Source of the DNA: Luteolibacter sp. SL250
GTDB taxonomy: Bacteria > Verrucomicrobiota > Verrucomicrobiia > Verrucomicrobiales > Akkermansiaceae
Reading direction: 5' to 3'
NCBI RefSeq assembly: GCF_026625605.1
Contig: NZ_CP113054.1
Location: 4,650,001-4,714,000 of the forward strand
DNA length: 64,000 bases
In this document: positions 25,977 to 34,676 of the stretch, piece by piece
Layout of the letters: every line of letters begins with the position of its first letter
How positions within the stretch are numbered: position 1 is the first letter of the stretch
Made by a program: the position numbers and the translations under genes
Notes under the pieces: generated by a model
Database searches by the model: none
What the model saw: only the letters and a program-made list of their open reading frames with translations
What the model was told of the DNA's origin: nothing

Positions 25977-26495
25977 ATGTCCGACCAAGCCAGGGTTTCC
26001 TCGATCGATGCACTGGAGCTTTTCCGGGCCGATTTGATCCAGTACATCATGAAGGCCAGAACCGCGCTGGAGGAAGCATCCAGCGATGTCCGCCGCACCC
26101 AGGATTGGCTGGACCGTGACCGTTACCTCCACTGGAGCAATGAAATCCGCAAACGGACGAAGCTGCTGCGGCAGGCGGAGCAGGAACTTTACAGCGCGAA
26201 CCTGACCAACCCGTTCTCGGCGAACCCGCTCCAGAAAATGGCCGTCCACCGGGCGAAGCGTGCACTGGAGGAGGCGGAAGACAAAATGCGGACCATCACC
26301 CGCTGGCGGCACCGCTTCGAACGCATGGCCAGCCCGCACCTGCGCGGACTGGATCCCTTGCTGTCCCTCCTCGCCCAGGACCTGCCCAACGGCGTCGCCT
26401 CCCTCGCCGGGTCCATCAAGGCACTCCAGGCGTATGCGGAAAAGCGCACGCCCGCCCCGAATCCACCACCCACCGACGCCCAACCACCCGCATGA
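25977..26495 (+). CDS. Helical/coiled-coil protein of the WXG100-FtsK operon
   Basis: A 172-aa protein, almost wholly helical, with a conserved-looking core RRTQDWLDRDRYLHWSNEIR and long charged heptads up to about residue 115, then a Pro-rich tail (PAPNPPPTDAQPPA). It has no signal peptide or membrane segment. It starts 8 nt after the WXG100-like gene and overlaps the next small ORF by 4 nt (ATGA). It could be a larger WXG-type substrate, chaperone or structural adaptor; it is not recognised beyond that. Confidence 0.7.
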   Translation: MSDQARVSSIDALELFRADLIQYIMKARTALEEASSDVRRTQDWLDRDRYLHWSNEIRKRTKLLRQAEQELYSANLTNPFSANPLQKMAVHRAKRALEEAEDKMRTITRWRHRFERMASPHLRGLDPLLSLLAQDLPNGVASLAGSIKALQAYAEKRTPAPNPPPTDAQPPA

Positions 26496-26704
26496 GTTCA
26501 TCAGGCAGCAAAGGCACACTCGCGGCCGCGACACGACAACTCTCCGCCCGCTGGACGGAGACACGCAAAACGTGGCGCGACCACAAGGCCATGGAATTCG
26601 AACAGGTTTATCTGGCGGAACTTTTCCATCGTGTGGAAGATACTTTCCGGGTCCTTGATGATCTCGACCAACTCCTGCACAAAGTTCATGCCGAATGCGA
26701 CTGA
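26492..26704 (+). CDS. Second small TWxD-motif protein, WXG100-like partner
   Basis: A 70-aa helical protein. Residues 27-41 (TWRDHKAMEFEQVYL) align with 42-56 of the first small protein (TWQDQEQEKFSGEFL), giving T-W-x-D-x4-[EK]-F-x3-[FY]-L. The shared motif suggests paralogous partners, as ESAT-6 and CFP-10 are. It overlaps the upstream gene by 4 nt and the ATPase gene by 17 nt, which supports real translation. Confidence 0.65.
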   Translation: MSSSGSKGTLAAATRQLSARWTETRKTWRDHKAMEFEQVYLAELFHRVEDTFRVLDDLDQLLHKVHAECD

Positions 26705-29700
26705 TCCGATAGATCCCGCGCGGATCCTCTCCGCGATCGAGGGAATCAAACGCCGTGTCGCGCAGACCGCGGAGGCGGAGCTTGATCTCGAGAAGACCCG
26801 CAAAAGCCGGAGCCTGAAGCTCGCCCAGGAGATCACCCGCAGGGAGGAAAGCGATGCCGCCGCGCTGGCCGCCCGCCTCGCGGAGCTGGAGGCAACCTAC
26901 CAAACGGCGACCTCCGCCCGGGAGCGGGCGTATATGATCCGCCGCGACCACCTGCCCAGGGCCTACCACGCAAGCCGTGCGACGCTGGCGAAGCGCTTGG
27001 AGGAAAAGAAACTCGAAGCAGTGGGCAAGGCCCAAGGGACCATTCTTTCCGAACGGAAAGTCCTCCATGAGCGGCTGGAAGCGGCCACGTCCAGACACCA
27101 GTCGGTGATGGTGGACCTCCTGACGGATCGTGAGGCCATCCGCCTGCTCCGTGACGAAACCTTCAAAGTCCTCCGGACCTACGGTCCCGTGATGGAATCC
27201 CTCTTCGAGAAAAAGAACGGCGTGGATGCGCAGTCCGGAGACCGGAAGGAATCCCTCGAACAGATTGCCGCGGGGCGCGCGCACCTTGAGGAGGCGGGCC
27301 GGCAGCCGCTGGCGAACGCATTCCGTCTGGCCCCCCTCTGGATCGTCATCCTGGTCGCTGGGGCTGTCCATGTCGCCATCGCCCGGGGAGTGGGTCCATG
27401 GCTGTTCGCCACCGTCTGCCTGATCCTTTTGGTCTGGTGCGCCGGCCTGCTCCAGGCATGGCCCGCCGCCCGGCGGATCGCGGGATCCATCGCGCGGGCA
27501 CGCGACGCATCGAAGCATGCCGAGAAAATCTCCGCGGATGAGGTCACCGCCGTGGCGGAAGAAATCGCCGAGCACGAAAAGGCCCACAACGAAGGCATCA
27601 CCCATACCTTCCAGGCCACGGAGAGCGAAATCACATCCCTGCTCAGGAAAGGGCAGCAGGAGCTCCAGAAGCAACTGGCGCTGCTTCCCGACCGGATGCT
27701 GGACCTCCACCGCAGGCGTCTCGCCCGCCTCCACAACGCCTATGTGGAGGAAGTGGCGAACATCCGGAAGGAGGCGGAGGAAACCTCCGGACGGCGTAAG
27801 CAGGCCCGGGCCAATGCCGCCCAGACCGCCGCGCTGGCAATGGAGAACTCCATCAGCCAACTGGCCGTGCCATGGCAGGATGAAGTGGTGGGAATCCTGG
27901 ACCAGCTCAACGGGCTGGATGAGGAATCCGCAGCGGCATTTCCGGCATGGACGGAGCAGTCCACCTCCACATGGGCGCCCGTCACCGTGGCTCCGGCCGC
28001 CATCCGGATCGGCAGTATCCATCTCGAATCTTCCGGTTTTTCCGGCGGCATCCCGAACCACCCGGCGTTCCCGCTCCCGGAATCATCCGCTCCGCTGGCC
28101 CTTGGCTTCCCTGACCGCGGCTCCATCCTGATCGAATCGGACGGCGACTCCCCGGCGGCAACCACCGCCCTCAACGCCATCTCCATCCGTATCCTCGCCT
28201 CCCTGCCGCCGGGCAGGGCGTCATTCGTCTTCATCGACCCCATCGGCCTCGGGAAGGATTTCGCGGGATTGATGCACCTGGCCGACTATGAGGAATCCCT
28301 CATCACCCACCGGATCTGGACCCAGCAGGCCCAGATCGAGGAACGCCTGGCTGAAACCAACGAGCACATCGAAAAAGTCATCCAGATGTACCTGCGGAAT
28401 GAGTTCGCCACCATCGCGGACTACAACGCACAAGCCGGCGTCATCGCGGAAAAGTACCGCTTCCTGGTGATCGCGGGATTTCCATCCGCGTTCAGTGACA
28501 CGGCGATGAAGCGGCTGCGCTCGATCGCTTCCAGTGGCGCCCGTTGCGGAGTCCATCTTCTGATCCAGCGGGATGTCCGCCAGACCGGGCTCGACCCCGC
28601 GTTGGATGAGGAACTGCACGGTGCCTGCCTGACCCTCTCATCCGGAAAAGGTGGCCTGCTGCTGGCGGGCAACCGGGTGACCTTCGATCCACCTCCCGGA
28701 GAACAGTTCGCCAGCACGCTGATCCACAGGATCGGGAAGGCCAATGTGGACTCCAACCGGGTGGAGGTTCCATTTTCCCAGATCATGCCATCGGAGGAGG
28801 AGGTCTGGTCGCTGGATACCTCGGAAGAACTCCGCGTCCCCATCGGCCGGACGGGGGCGAAGAAGCTCCAGATGTTCTCGCTGGGGAAAGGCACCCGGCA
28901 GCACGCCCTCATCGCGGGCAAGACCGGTTCCGGAAAGTCCACCCTGTTCCATGTCATCATCACGAACCTCTCCCTCTGGTCCTCACCGGAGCAGGTGGAG
29001 TTCTACCTGGTGGACTTCAAGAAGGGCGTCGAGTTCAAGTGCTACGCGGATCGAAAGCTGCCGCACGCCCGCGTCATCGCCATCGAGAGCGACCGTCAGT
29101 TCGCCCTGAGCGTGCTGCAGCGGGTGGATGACGAACTCAAGCGGCGGGGCGAACTGTTCCGGAAGGCGAGTTCCCAGGACCTCGCCTCTTACAACCGGAA
29201 CGGGGGCACGCGCCTTCCGCGCACCCTGCTGCTCATCGACGAGTTCCAGGAGTTTTTCACCGAAGACGATCCGGTGGCGCAACAGGCGTCGCTGCTGCTG
29301 GACCGTATCGTCCGGCAGGGTCGCGCCTTCGGCATCCACGTGATCCTTGGCTCCCAGACGCTGGGCGGGGCCTACACGCTGGCCAGGGCGACGCTCGGCC
29401 AGATGGCCGTACGCATCGCCCTCCAGTGCAATGAGACGGACGCCCATCTGATCATGGATGAGGACAACCCCGCCCCCCGCATGCTCACCCGCCCGGGCGA
29501 GGGCATCTACAACGATCAATCCGGTGCCGCCACCGCGAACAGCCCCTTCCAGATCGTCTGGCTGCCGGAAAACGAGCGGGATGCCATCCTCACCCGCGTG
29601 AAAGCGATGGCCGAGAACACCGGCGATGCACCGGCGCCGATTATTTTCGAAGGAAACGCCCCTGCGGAAATCGCGGCCAACCCGGATCTGGCGGAAGCCC

Positions 29701-30503
29701 TGCGGATGGCGCCGGCCACCCGTCCCGGTGCGGCCCACGCATGGCTGGGTGCGCCGAACTCCATCAAAGGCCCCACCGCCGCCACCTTCCGCCGCCAGAG
29801 CGGCAGCAACCTGCTGGTGGTCAGCCAATCTTCGGAGCAATCCACCTCCCTGCTCGCGGGGGCGCTCGTTTCCCTGGCCGCACAGTATCCTAAGGACCAG
29901 GCGGAATTCATCATCCTCGACCCGCGGGCGGCGGACGAATCAACCGGAAGTGCTTTGAAAGATCTTGCGGAAAAACTGCCCCACTCCACCCGCATCGGTG
30001 GTCCTGCGGATGTTGCGGACTGGTTCAGCGGACTGGCCGGTGAGCTGGCTGCACGGTCCCCGGACTCGGGAAGGAACGCACCCGAGATTTTCGTGCTCAT
30101 CCACGATATCCACCGCTTCAAAGCGTTGCGTCCTGACGACGAGTTCCGCTTCAGCTACGACGACACCGCACCGGCCGCAAGTCCCTCCCAGACACTCGCC
30201 GACCTGGTGGGCGAGGGCGGCCCGTCAGGGTTCCACGTGCTTGCCACGTCCGATACCTGGAACAACGTCAGCCGCTGGATTCCGCGCAAGCTGCTCGCCG
30301 ATTTCGAAATGCGGGTGCTGTTCCAGATGAGCGCCGCGGATTCTTCGAACCTGATCGACTCCCCGGATGCATCAAACCTGGGACTGCACAAGGCGCTGCT
30401 CCACAACGAACAGCTCGCCACCCAGGAAGTGTTCCGGCCCTATGCGCCGCTGGATTCCGGGTGGACCGACGAAGCCGCCGCACAGATCACCGGACGACAA
30501 TAA
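26688..30503 (+). CDS. FtsK/SpoIIIE-family (EssC/EccC-like) membrane ATPase
   Basis: A 1271-aa protein. Two charged coiled-coil regions (about 10-190 and 265-400) flank two transmembrane helices (about 210-260, LAPLWIVILVAGAVHVAI and LFATVCLILLVWCAGLL). Three RecA-like modules follow: a degenerate one (about 430-700), an intact FtsK domain with Walker A GKTGSGKS (744-751) and Walker B D851-E852 (LLLIDEFQEFF), and a degenerate C-terminal one (about 1030-1271). Tandem ATPase modules and membrane anchoring match type VII EssC/EccC; the FHA domains of EssC are absent. DNA translocation (FtsK proper) is less likely, as the gamma domain is missing. It overlaps the small TWxD gene by 17 nt. ATG at 26688 is selected by that overlap. 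Confidence 0.85.
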   Translation: MPNATDPIDPARILSAIEGIKRRVAQTAEAELDLEKTRKSRSLKLAQEITRREESDAAALAARLAELEATYQTATSARERAYMIRRDHLPRAYHASRATLAKRLEEKKLEAVGKAQGTILSERKVLHERLEAATSRHQSVMVDLLTDREAIRLLRDETFKVLRTYGPVMESLFEKKNGVDAQSGDRKESLEQIAAGRAHLEEAGRQPLANAFRLAPLWIVILVAGAVHVAIARGVGPWLFATVCLILLVWCAGLLQAWPAARRIAGSIARARDASKHAEKISADEVTAVAEEIAEHEKAHNEGITHTFQATESEITSLLRKGQQELQKQLALLPDRMLDLHRRRLARLHNAYVEEVANIRKEAEETSGRRKQARANAAQTAALAMENSISQLAVPWQDEVVGILDQLNGLDEESAAAFPAWTEQSTSTWAPVTVAPAAIRIGSIHLESSGFSGGIPNHPAFPLPESSAPLALGFPDRGSILIESDGDSPAATTALNAISIRILASLPPGRASFVFIDPIGLGKDFAGLMHLADYEESLITHRIWTQQAQIEERLAETNEHIEKVIQMYLRNEFATIADYNAQAGVIAEKYRFLVIAGFPSAFSDTAMKRLRSIASSGARCGVHLLIQRDVRQTGLDPALDEELHGACLTLSSGKGGLLLAGNRVTFDPPPGEQFASTLIHRIGKANVDSNRVEVPFSQIMPSEEEVWSLDTSEELRVPIGRTGAKKLQMFSLGKGTRQHALIAGKTGSGKSTLFHVIITNLSLWSSPEQVEFYLVDFKKGVEFKCYADRKLPHARVIAIESDRQFALSVLQRVDDELKRRGELFRKASSQDLASYNRNGGTRLPRTLLLIDEFQEFFTEDDPVAQQASLLLDRIVRQGRAFGIHVILGSQTLGGAYTLARATLGQMAVRIALQCNETDAHLIMDEDNPAPRMLTRPGEGIYNDQSGAATANSPFQIVWLPENERDAILTRVKAMAENTGDAPAPIIFEGNAPAEIAANPDLAEALRMAPATRPGAAHAWLGAPNSIKGPTAATFRRQSGSNLLVVSQSSEQSTSLLAGALVSLAAQYPKDQAEFIILDPRAADESTGSALKDLAEKLPHSTRIGGPADVADWFSGLAGELAARSPDSGRNAPEIFVLIHDIHRFKALRPDDEFRFSYDDTAPAASPSQTLADLVGEGGPSGFHVLATSDTWNNVSRWIPRKLLADFEMRVLFQMSAADSSNLIDSPDASNLGLHKALLHNEQLATQEVFRPYAPLDSGWTDEAAAQITGRQ

Positions 30504-30504
30504 C

Positions 30505-32103
30505 TCACTGCCCGGCGCGGGCGAATCTGACGATGAACACGCCACAGGGTGGAACCTCCACCTCCAGGCGGTTGCCGCCTCCGGAAACAGCCTGAACCGT
30601 GGACTTCACCACTCCCCTGTTCTCACTGTCGTTCATCGCGTTGATGTTCGGGTGGGCCAACTTCCACACCGACTCACACGCGTAGCCGTCCGGTACGGCG
30701 ACCGTGGCCGCCTGGGCGGCATCCGGAGACCGGTTCACCAGGGAAACATGGACATGACCGTCGTCCGCCAGCACCGCTGCCGCATCCACGAATGGCAGGG
30801 AAACCCCTTCCATGGAAATCCGGTCGTAGCGGGTGTCTCCGTCGATGGTGGGCTTGATGGTCGTCATGTCGAGCGACGCGCCCTTGGTGTCCACTTCCAG
30901 TTTCCGCCCCACCATCCGCTCCCGGTATTCTTTGAACACGGGATAGATGGCCGTGCGGAAGGCATCCTCCTCCCCAACCGTCCGGACCAGTCCGTGGGCA
31001 TTCACCGGAAAAATGTAGTTCGCCATCCCCACCGTGGGACTCTGCCGGATGAAGGCGTTGAGCATCCCACCGACCACCGCCGCATCGAACGCGCGGCGGG
31101 GTGACTGGCGGCTGAAGGCGAAGCCTTTCTCCCCGTTGACGGAGTGGCGGTTGTTCCACTCGTCCACGCTCAGCCGGATCGGCCGGTCCTCCCGCCCCAG
31201 GTGCCGGTTCGCCTCCTTCAGTTGCTCACCCAGTTGGACAAGGTGAGCCTCCATCTCCGCCGGCGCGAACAGGGTGTTCAGCGGATCCTGGATCTCCCCA
31301 TCCTTCACCTTGGAGTTCACGTAGTAGTGCTGGGTCAGGAAGTCGATCAGGCGGCCGTTCTCCTTCAGCACCGTTCCGTTCCACTCCTTGGTGTGGCCGA
31401 TGCCCAGCAACTGCAGGTCCGGATGGTAGTGGCGGATCGTCCCCGCCCACACCTTCAGCCGCTTCGCGTATTGTTCATCGGTTTCCTGCACCCTCGCGCT
31501 CCTGCTCTTGAGGTAGTTCTCGTTGCCGATGCACCAGAACCGGACGCCATACGGCTCCCGGCGGCCGTTCTTCGCCCGGAGTTTCCCGAGGTCGGACCCT
31601 TCGTCACCATTCACGTAGGAGATCCAGTCCAGAGCCTCACCCAGCGTCCCTTCATGGTCGGGATGGAGGCTCATGTTGAGGTTGATGTAGGGAACGGTCC
31701 CCACTTCCCCGCACCACCGGAGGAACTCGTCAGTCCCGAATTGGTGGTTCTCCACCCCGCCCCATGCGAGGTTGGGCACGGTGGGCCGCCCCTCCTTCGG
31801 GCCGATACCGTTGCGCCACTGGTATTCATAGACGACCGTCCCGCCGGGCCAACGCATGACCGGGATCTGGAGCTCGCGCAGATGCGGGATGACGTTCTGT
31901 CTTACGACACCTTCCTTGCTGGCCACGCCGCCGTAGATCATCTGATCGTTCACGTTCTCCAGCATCTGGCCGTAGATCATCGGATCGACCCGGGCCGGTG
32001 CTTCCGGAATCTCCACCGTGACCGTGGTGGACTCCTTCGCCCACCCCTGGATCAGGAACGAACACATCAGAAACGGGATGGACTTTGGGAAAATGGATCT
32101 CAT
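30505..32103 (-). CDS. Alpha-N-arabinofuranosidase, GH51
   Basis: A 532-aa exported glycosidase. After a signal peptide (cleavage near GWA-KE) the GH51 barrel shows PVMRWPGGTVVYEYQWRNGIG, the acid/base E195 in CIGNENYL and the nucleophile E315 in SVDEWNNRH. It releases L-arabinose from arabinan or arabinoxylan side chains. A C-terminal beta domain ends the protein. It converges with the ATPase gene with a single base between stops and lies 126 nt downstream of an AraC-type regulator on the same strand, which may control it. Confidence 0.9.
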   Translation of the reverse strand: MRSIFPKSIPFLMCSFLIQGWAKESTTVTVEIPEAPARVDPMIYGQMLENVNDQMIYGGVASKEGVVRQNVIPHLRELQIPVMRWPGGTVVYEYQWRNGIGPKEGRPTVPNLAWGGVENHQFGTDEFLRWCGEVGTVPYINLNMSLHPDHEGTLGEALDWISYVNGDEGSDLGKLRAKNGRREPYGVRFWCIGNENYLKSRSARVQETDEQYAKRLKVWAGTIRHYHPDLQLLGIGHTKEWNGTVLKENGRLIDFLTQHYYVNSKVKDGEIQDPLNTLFAPAEMEAHLVQLGEQLKEANRHLGREDRPIRLSVDEWNNRHSVNGEKGFAFSRQSPRRAFDAAVVGGMLNAFIRQSPTVGMANYIFPVNAHGLVRTVGEEDAFRTAIYPVFKEYRERMVGRKLEVDTKGASLDMTTIKPTIDGDTRYDRISMEGVSLPFVDAAAVLADDGHVHVSLVNRSPDAAQAATVAVPDGYACESVWKLAHPNINAMNDSENRGVVKSTVQAVSGGGNRLEVEVPPCGVFIVRFARAGQ

Positions 32104-32157
32104 CGGATTTGGCTGCTGTTGAAAATGTCACGCTTCGCAGGGCGGGGCATTCGATCA

Positions 32158-32187
32158 GACCTGATGGATGCCACACCAGGTCCATCA
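32158..32187. promoter_or_regulatory. Palindromic candidate operator upstream of GH51
   Basis: GACCTG (32158-32163) mirrors CAGGTC (32177-32182), and the overlapping TGATGGA (32162-32168) mirrors TCCATCA (32181-32187). It sits 55 nt before the arabinofuranosidase start, downstream of the AraC gene. Regulator binding is inferred from position and symmetry only. Confidence 0.3.
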
Positions 32188-32229
32188 AAGCCATGGCCCC
32201 ACGCCACCCAACCATGTCCCGGAAACCCC

Positions 32230-33087
32230 TCACCCCAAGCCATTGTCGCGCGCCAGCACCTTTTCCCGTTCGCGGTATTTCGCCGGAGACTCGCCGAACT
32301 CCTTGGTGAAGGCCTTGCTGAAGGAAAACGCGTCACCATAGCCGACTTCTTCCGCGATGACCTGGTGGGTCGCGTTCGTCAGCATCAGCAGCTCGCATGC
32401 TTTCCGGAGCCGCAGGAGGGTGAGCCGCTGGCGCGGGCTGCAGCCGTGGTATCTCTGGCACAAGCGGCGGAGATGCTCGCGCCCGACGTTCGCCGCCGCC
32501 GCCATTTCGTCGATGATCCACTCCCCGTTCAGCCGGGCTCCGACCGCCGCCCACATCCTCGCCAACCTCGGTTCCTCCTCCACCGGCTTCACCAATCCCA
32601 CCAGGGTGGCCCGGATCAGGTCGCACCAGATACCCGTCAGCCGGGGATCGTTCGCGCGGGACACCTCGTCCGACAGGCCGGTGTTCGCCGCATGAAGGGA
32701 GTAGGAAGCCGCCCGCGTCAGCCATGGTCCCGGCTCACGGAACAACTCCGGATAGGAGGCGTCCGGCTCGAACCGCACCCAGGCGTAGTGCCATTCCTTT
32801 TCCTTCGGCGATACCCGGTAGCCATGCGGCACTCCCGGCGGCATGACGTACGCCGCATCTTTCCCCGCCTTCTGCCAGGAGCCCTCCGCCACGACCAGGC
32901 CCTCGCCGCCGATGGTCACAAGCACCAGTCCGAAACCCGGTGAAGGCCGGATGAAAGCCCACTCGCCCCCCGCCTTCGTCACCCCCAAGTCGCGGATTCC
33001 CAGCTTGCGCAGCAGCGGACACGCCTCCCCATCCACCACCTTGCGGTCAATCACATCCACGAATCCTTCTGTCTCCACCAGGCGCAT
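32230..33087 (-). CDS. AraC-family transcriptional regulator
   Basis: A 285-aa regulator: N-terminal cupin-like sensor domain (GEGLVVAEGSWQKAGKDAAYVMPPGVPHGYRVSP) and a C-terminal pair of helix-turn-helix motifs (IDEMAAAANVGREHLRRLCQRYHGCSP and HQVIAEEVGYGDAFSFSKAFTKEFGESPAKYRE), the classical AraC/XylS signature. It probably senses a sugar and controls the downstream GH51 gene. ATG at 33087 is chosen at the family N-terminus; 25 further in-frame codons upstream are low-complexity. It diverges from the metallo-hydrolase gene. Confidence 0.9.
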   Translation of the reverse strand: MRLVETEGFVDVIDRKVVDGEACPLLRKLGIRDLGVTKAGGEWAFIRPSPGFGLVLVTIGGEGLVVAEGSWQKAGKDAAYVMPPGVPHGYRVSPKEKEWHYAWVRFEPDASYPELFREPGPWLTRAASYSLHAANTGLSDEVSRANDPRLTGIWCDLIRATLVGLVKPVEEEPRLARMWAAVGARLNGEWIIDEMAAAANVGREHLRRLCQRYHGCSPRQRLTLLRLRKACELLMLTNATHQVIAEEVGYGDAFSFSKAFTKEFGESPAKYREREKVLARDNGLG

Positions 33088-33264
33088 TGGCACATACTTT
33101 CGCCGGGAGGTGTCGTTCTCTTTCAAGCTGTTTCTCCGCCGACCCCTCCCGTCTCCGGGCATCCGGCCCGTTCCGGACCGTGAAATCCCCCCTTTCTCCG
33201 TGGATTGACAGCCCCGGACCCCTCCCCCATCGTCCCCGGGTCCCGCCTTTCCCGCATTTTATCC

Positions 33265-34626
33265 ATGATTTTCAAAAGTCTCTGCCGCCACGCTGGTATC
33301 GGCGCGAATTCCTACCTTCTGGAAACTTCCTCCGCCCGCGTGGTGCTCGACTCCGGAATGCACCCGAAGCACGAAGGCATCGAAGCCACCCCGCACTTCG
33401 AGTTCCTGCAACCAGCGTCGGTGGACGCGGTGGTGGTGACCCATTCCCACCTCGATCATGTCGGCACCCTGCCCATGCTGCTCGAGGAACAGCCGCACGC
33501 GAAGGTGTTCCTTTCGCCGGAAACCGCGGAGCTTTCCTGCGCCCTGCTCCACAATTCCGTCAACGTCATGCAGGCGAAGCGGATCGAGCTGGGCATCACC
33601 GAATACCCGCTGTTCGAGCACAAGGACATCGACCGCATTTCCGAAGGCTTCGAGCACAAGGGCATCGAGCGGCCGTTCGATCTGGACTATGACGGCACGA
33701 TCCGCGCCACCTTCCACGACGCCGGCCACATCCTTGGCTCGGTGGCTGTGACCATCAAGGCGGAGGGCAAGACCATCCTCTACACCGGCGACGTGAACTT
33801 CGAGGACGCCACCGTCCAGAAAGGTGCGCTGCTGCCGGAGGAAACGGTGGACGCCCTGATCATCGAAACAACCCGCGGCGACCACGCGCGCAAGCCGGAA
33901 TACAATCGGAAGGACGAGGAGAACGCGCTGGCCGACGCCATCCGCAACGTGCTGGAGCGCAACGGATCCGCCCTCATCCCGGTCTTCGCCATGGGCAAGA
34001 CCCAGGAGGTGCTGGCCATGATCGACCGCTTCAAGAAGGAGGGCTTGGTGCCAAAGAAGACCCCCGTCTACATCGGCGGCCTGAGCACCAAGATGACGAT
34101 GATCTACGACCGCTACGCGGACGTTTCCCGCCGCAACCTGCCGGGATTCCGCTTCATGAAGCACATGGAGCTGGAAGCCGGGACGAAGAAACGCGTCGGA
34201 CCCATCCCATTTCTCCCCGGCTGCATCTACGCGCTGTCCAGCGGCATGATGACGGAGAAGACCGTCTCGAACGCGTTCGCCCGCCAAGGCCTGCTGGAGA
34301 ACCCGAAGCACGGGCTTTTCTTCGTCGGCTACGCGGATCCGGAGTCTCCCGGCGGCCGCATCCGCGCCGCGCAGCAGGGCGATGAAGTCGTGATCGATCC
34401 CGCCTACCCGGCGGTGAAACTGAACTGCGAGGTCCGCGTGTTCGACTTCTCCGGTCACGCCACCCGCGAAGCGCTGGCCGACTACATCTGCAAGGTGAAG
34501 GCGAAGAAGACCTTCCTCGTCCACGGCGACGATCCGGCGGTCGAGTGGTTCCGCCAGGAAATTTCCCGCCGCCTCCCCGAGACCGAAATCATCATCCCTC
34601 AACCCGGGGATTCCCACGAAATCTAA
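33265..34626 (+). CDS. Metallo-beta-lactamase / beta-CASP-type RNase-like hydrolase
   Basis: A 453-aa zinc hydrolase. HSHLDH (60-65) gives the first metal ligands; AGHILGS, YTGDVNF and a terminal SGHATREAL with VHGD complete the beta-CASP pattern of YSH1/CPSF-73-like and exonuclease-type proteins. Family members process RNA 3' ends or degrade RNA. ATG at 33265 matches the usual short lead-in; the extra 20 codons upstream are non-homologous. It precedes the PQQ dehydrogenase gene by 50 nt. Confidence 0.85.
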   Translation: MIFKSLCRHAGIGANSYLLETSSARVVLDSGMHPKHEGIEATPHFEFLQPASVDAVVVTHSHLDHVGTLPMLLEEQPHAKVFLSPETAELSCALLHNSVNVMQAKRIELGITEYPLFEHKDIDRISEGFEHKGIERPFDLDYDGTIRATFHDAGHILGSVAVTIKAEGKTILYTGDVNFEDATVQKGALLPEETVDALIIETTRGDHARKPEYNRKDEENALADAIRNVLERNGSALIPVFAMGKTQEVLAMIDRFKKEGLVPKKTPVYIGGLSTKMTMIYDRYADVSRRNLPGFRFMKHMELEAGTKKRVGPIPFLPGCIYALSSGMMTEKTVSNAFARQGLLENPKHGLFFVGYADPESPGGRIRAAQQGDEVVIDPAYPAVKLNCEVRVFDFSGHATREALADYICKVKAKKTFLVHGDDPAVEWFRQEISRRLPETEIIIPQPGDSHEI

Positions 34627-34676
34627 CTTCTTCCCCTCCTCCCGCCGGAAGCCGAAGCTGTCCAACCCATCGCCGC

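Noticed and set aside
25650..28061. 803-aa open frame opposite the WXG100/FtsK operon
   Set aside because: It covers parts of four overlapping sense genes with recognised motifs; no domain is visible in the antisense product.
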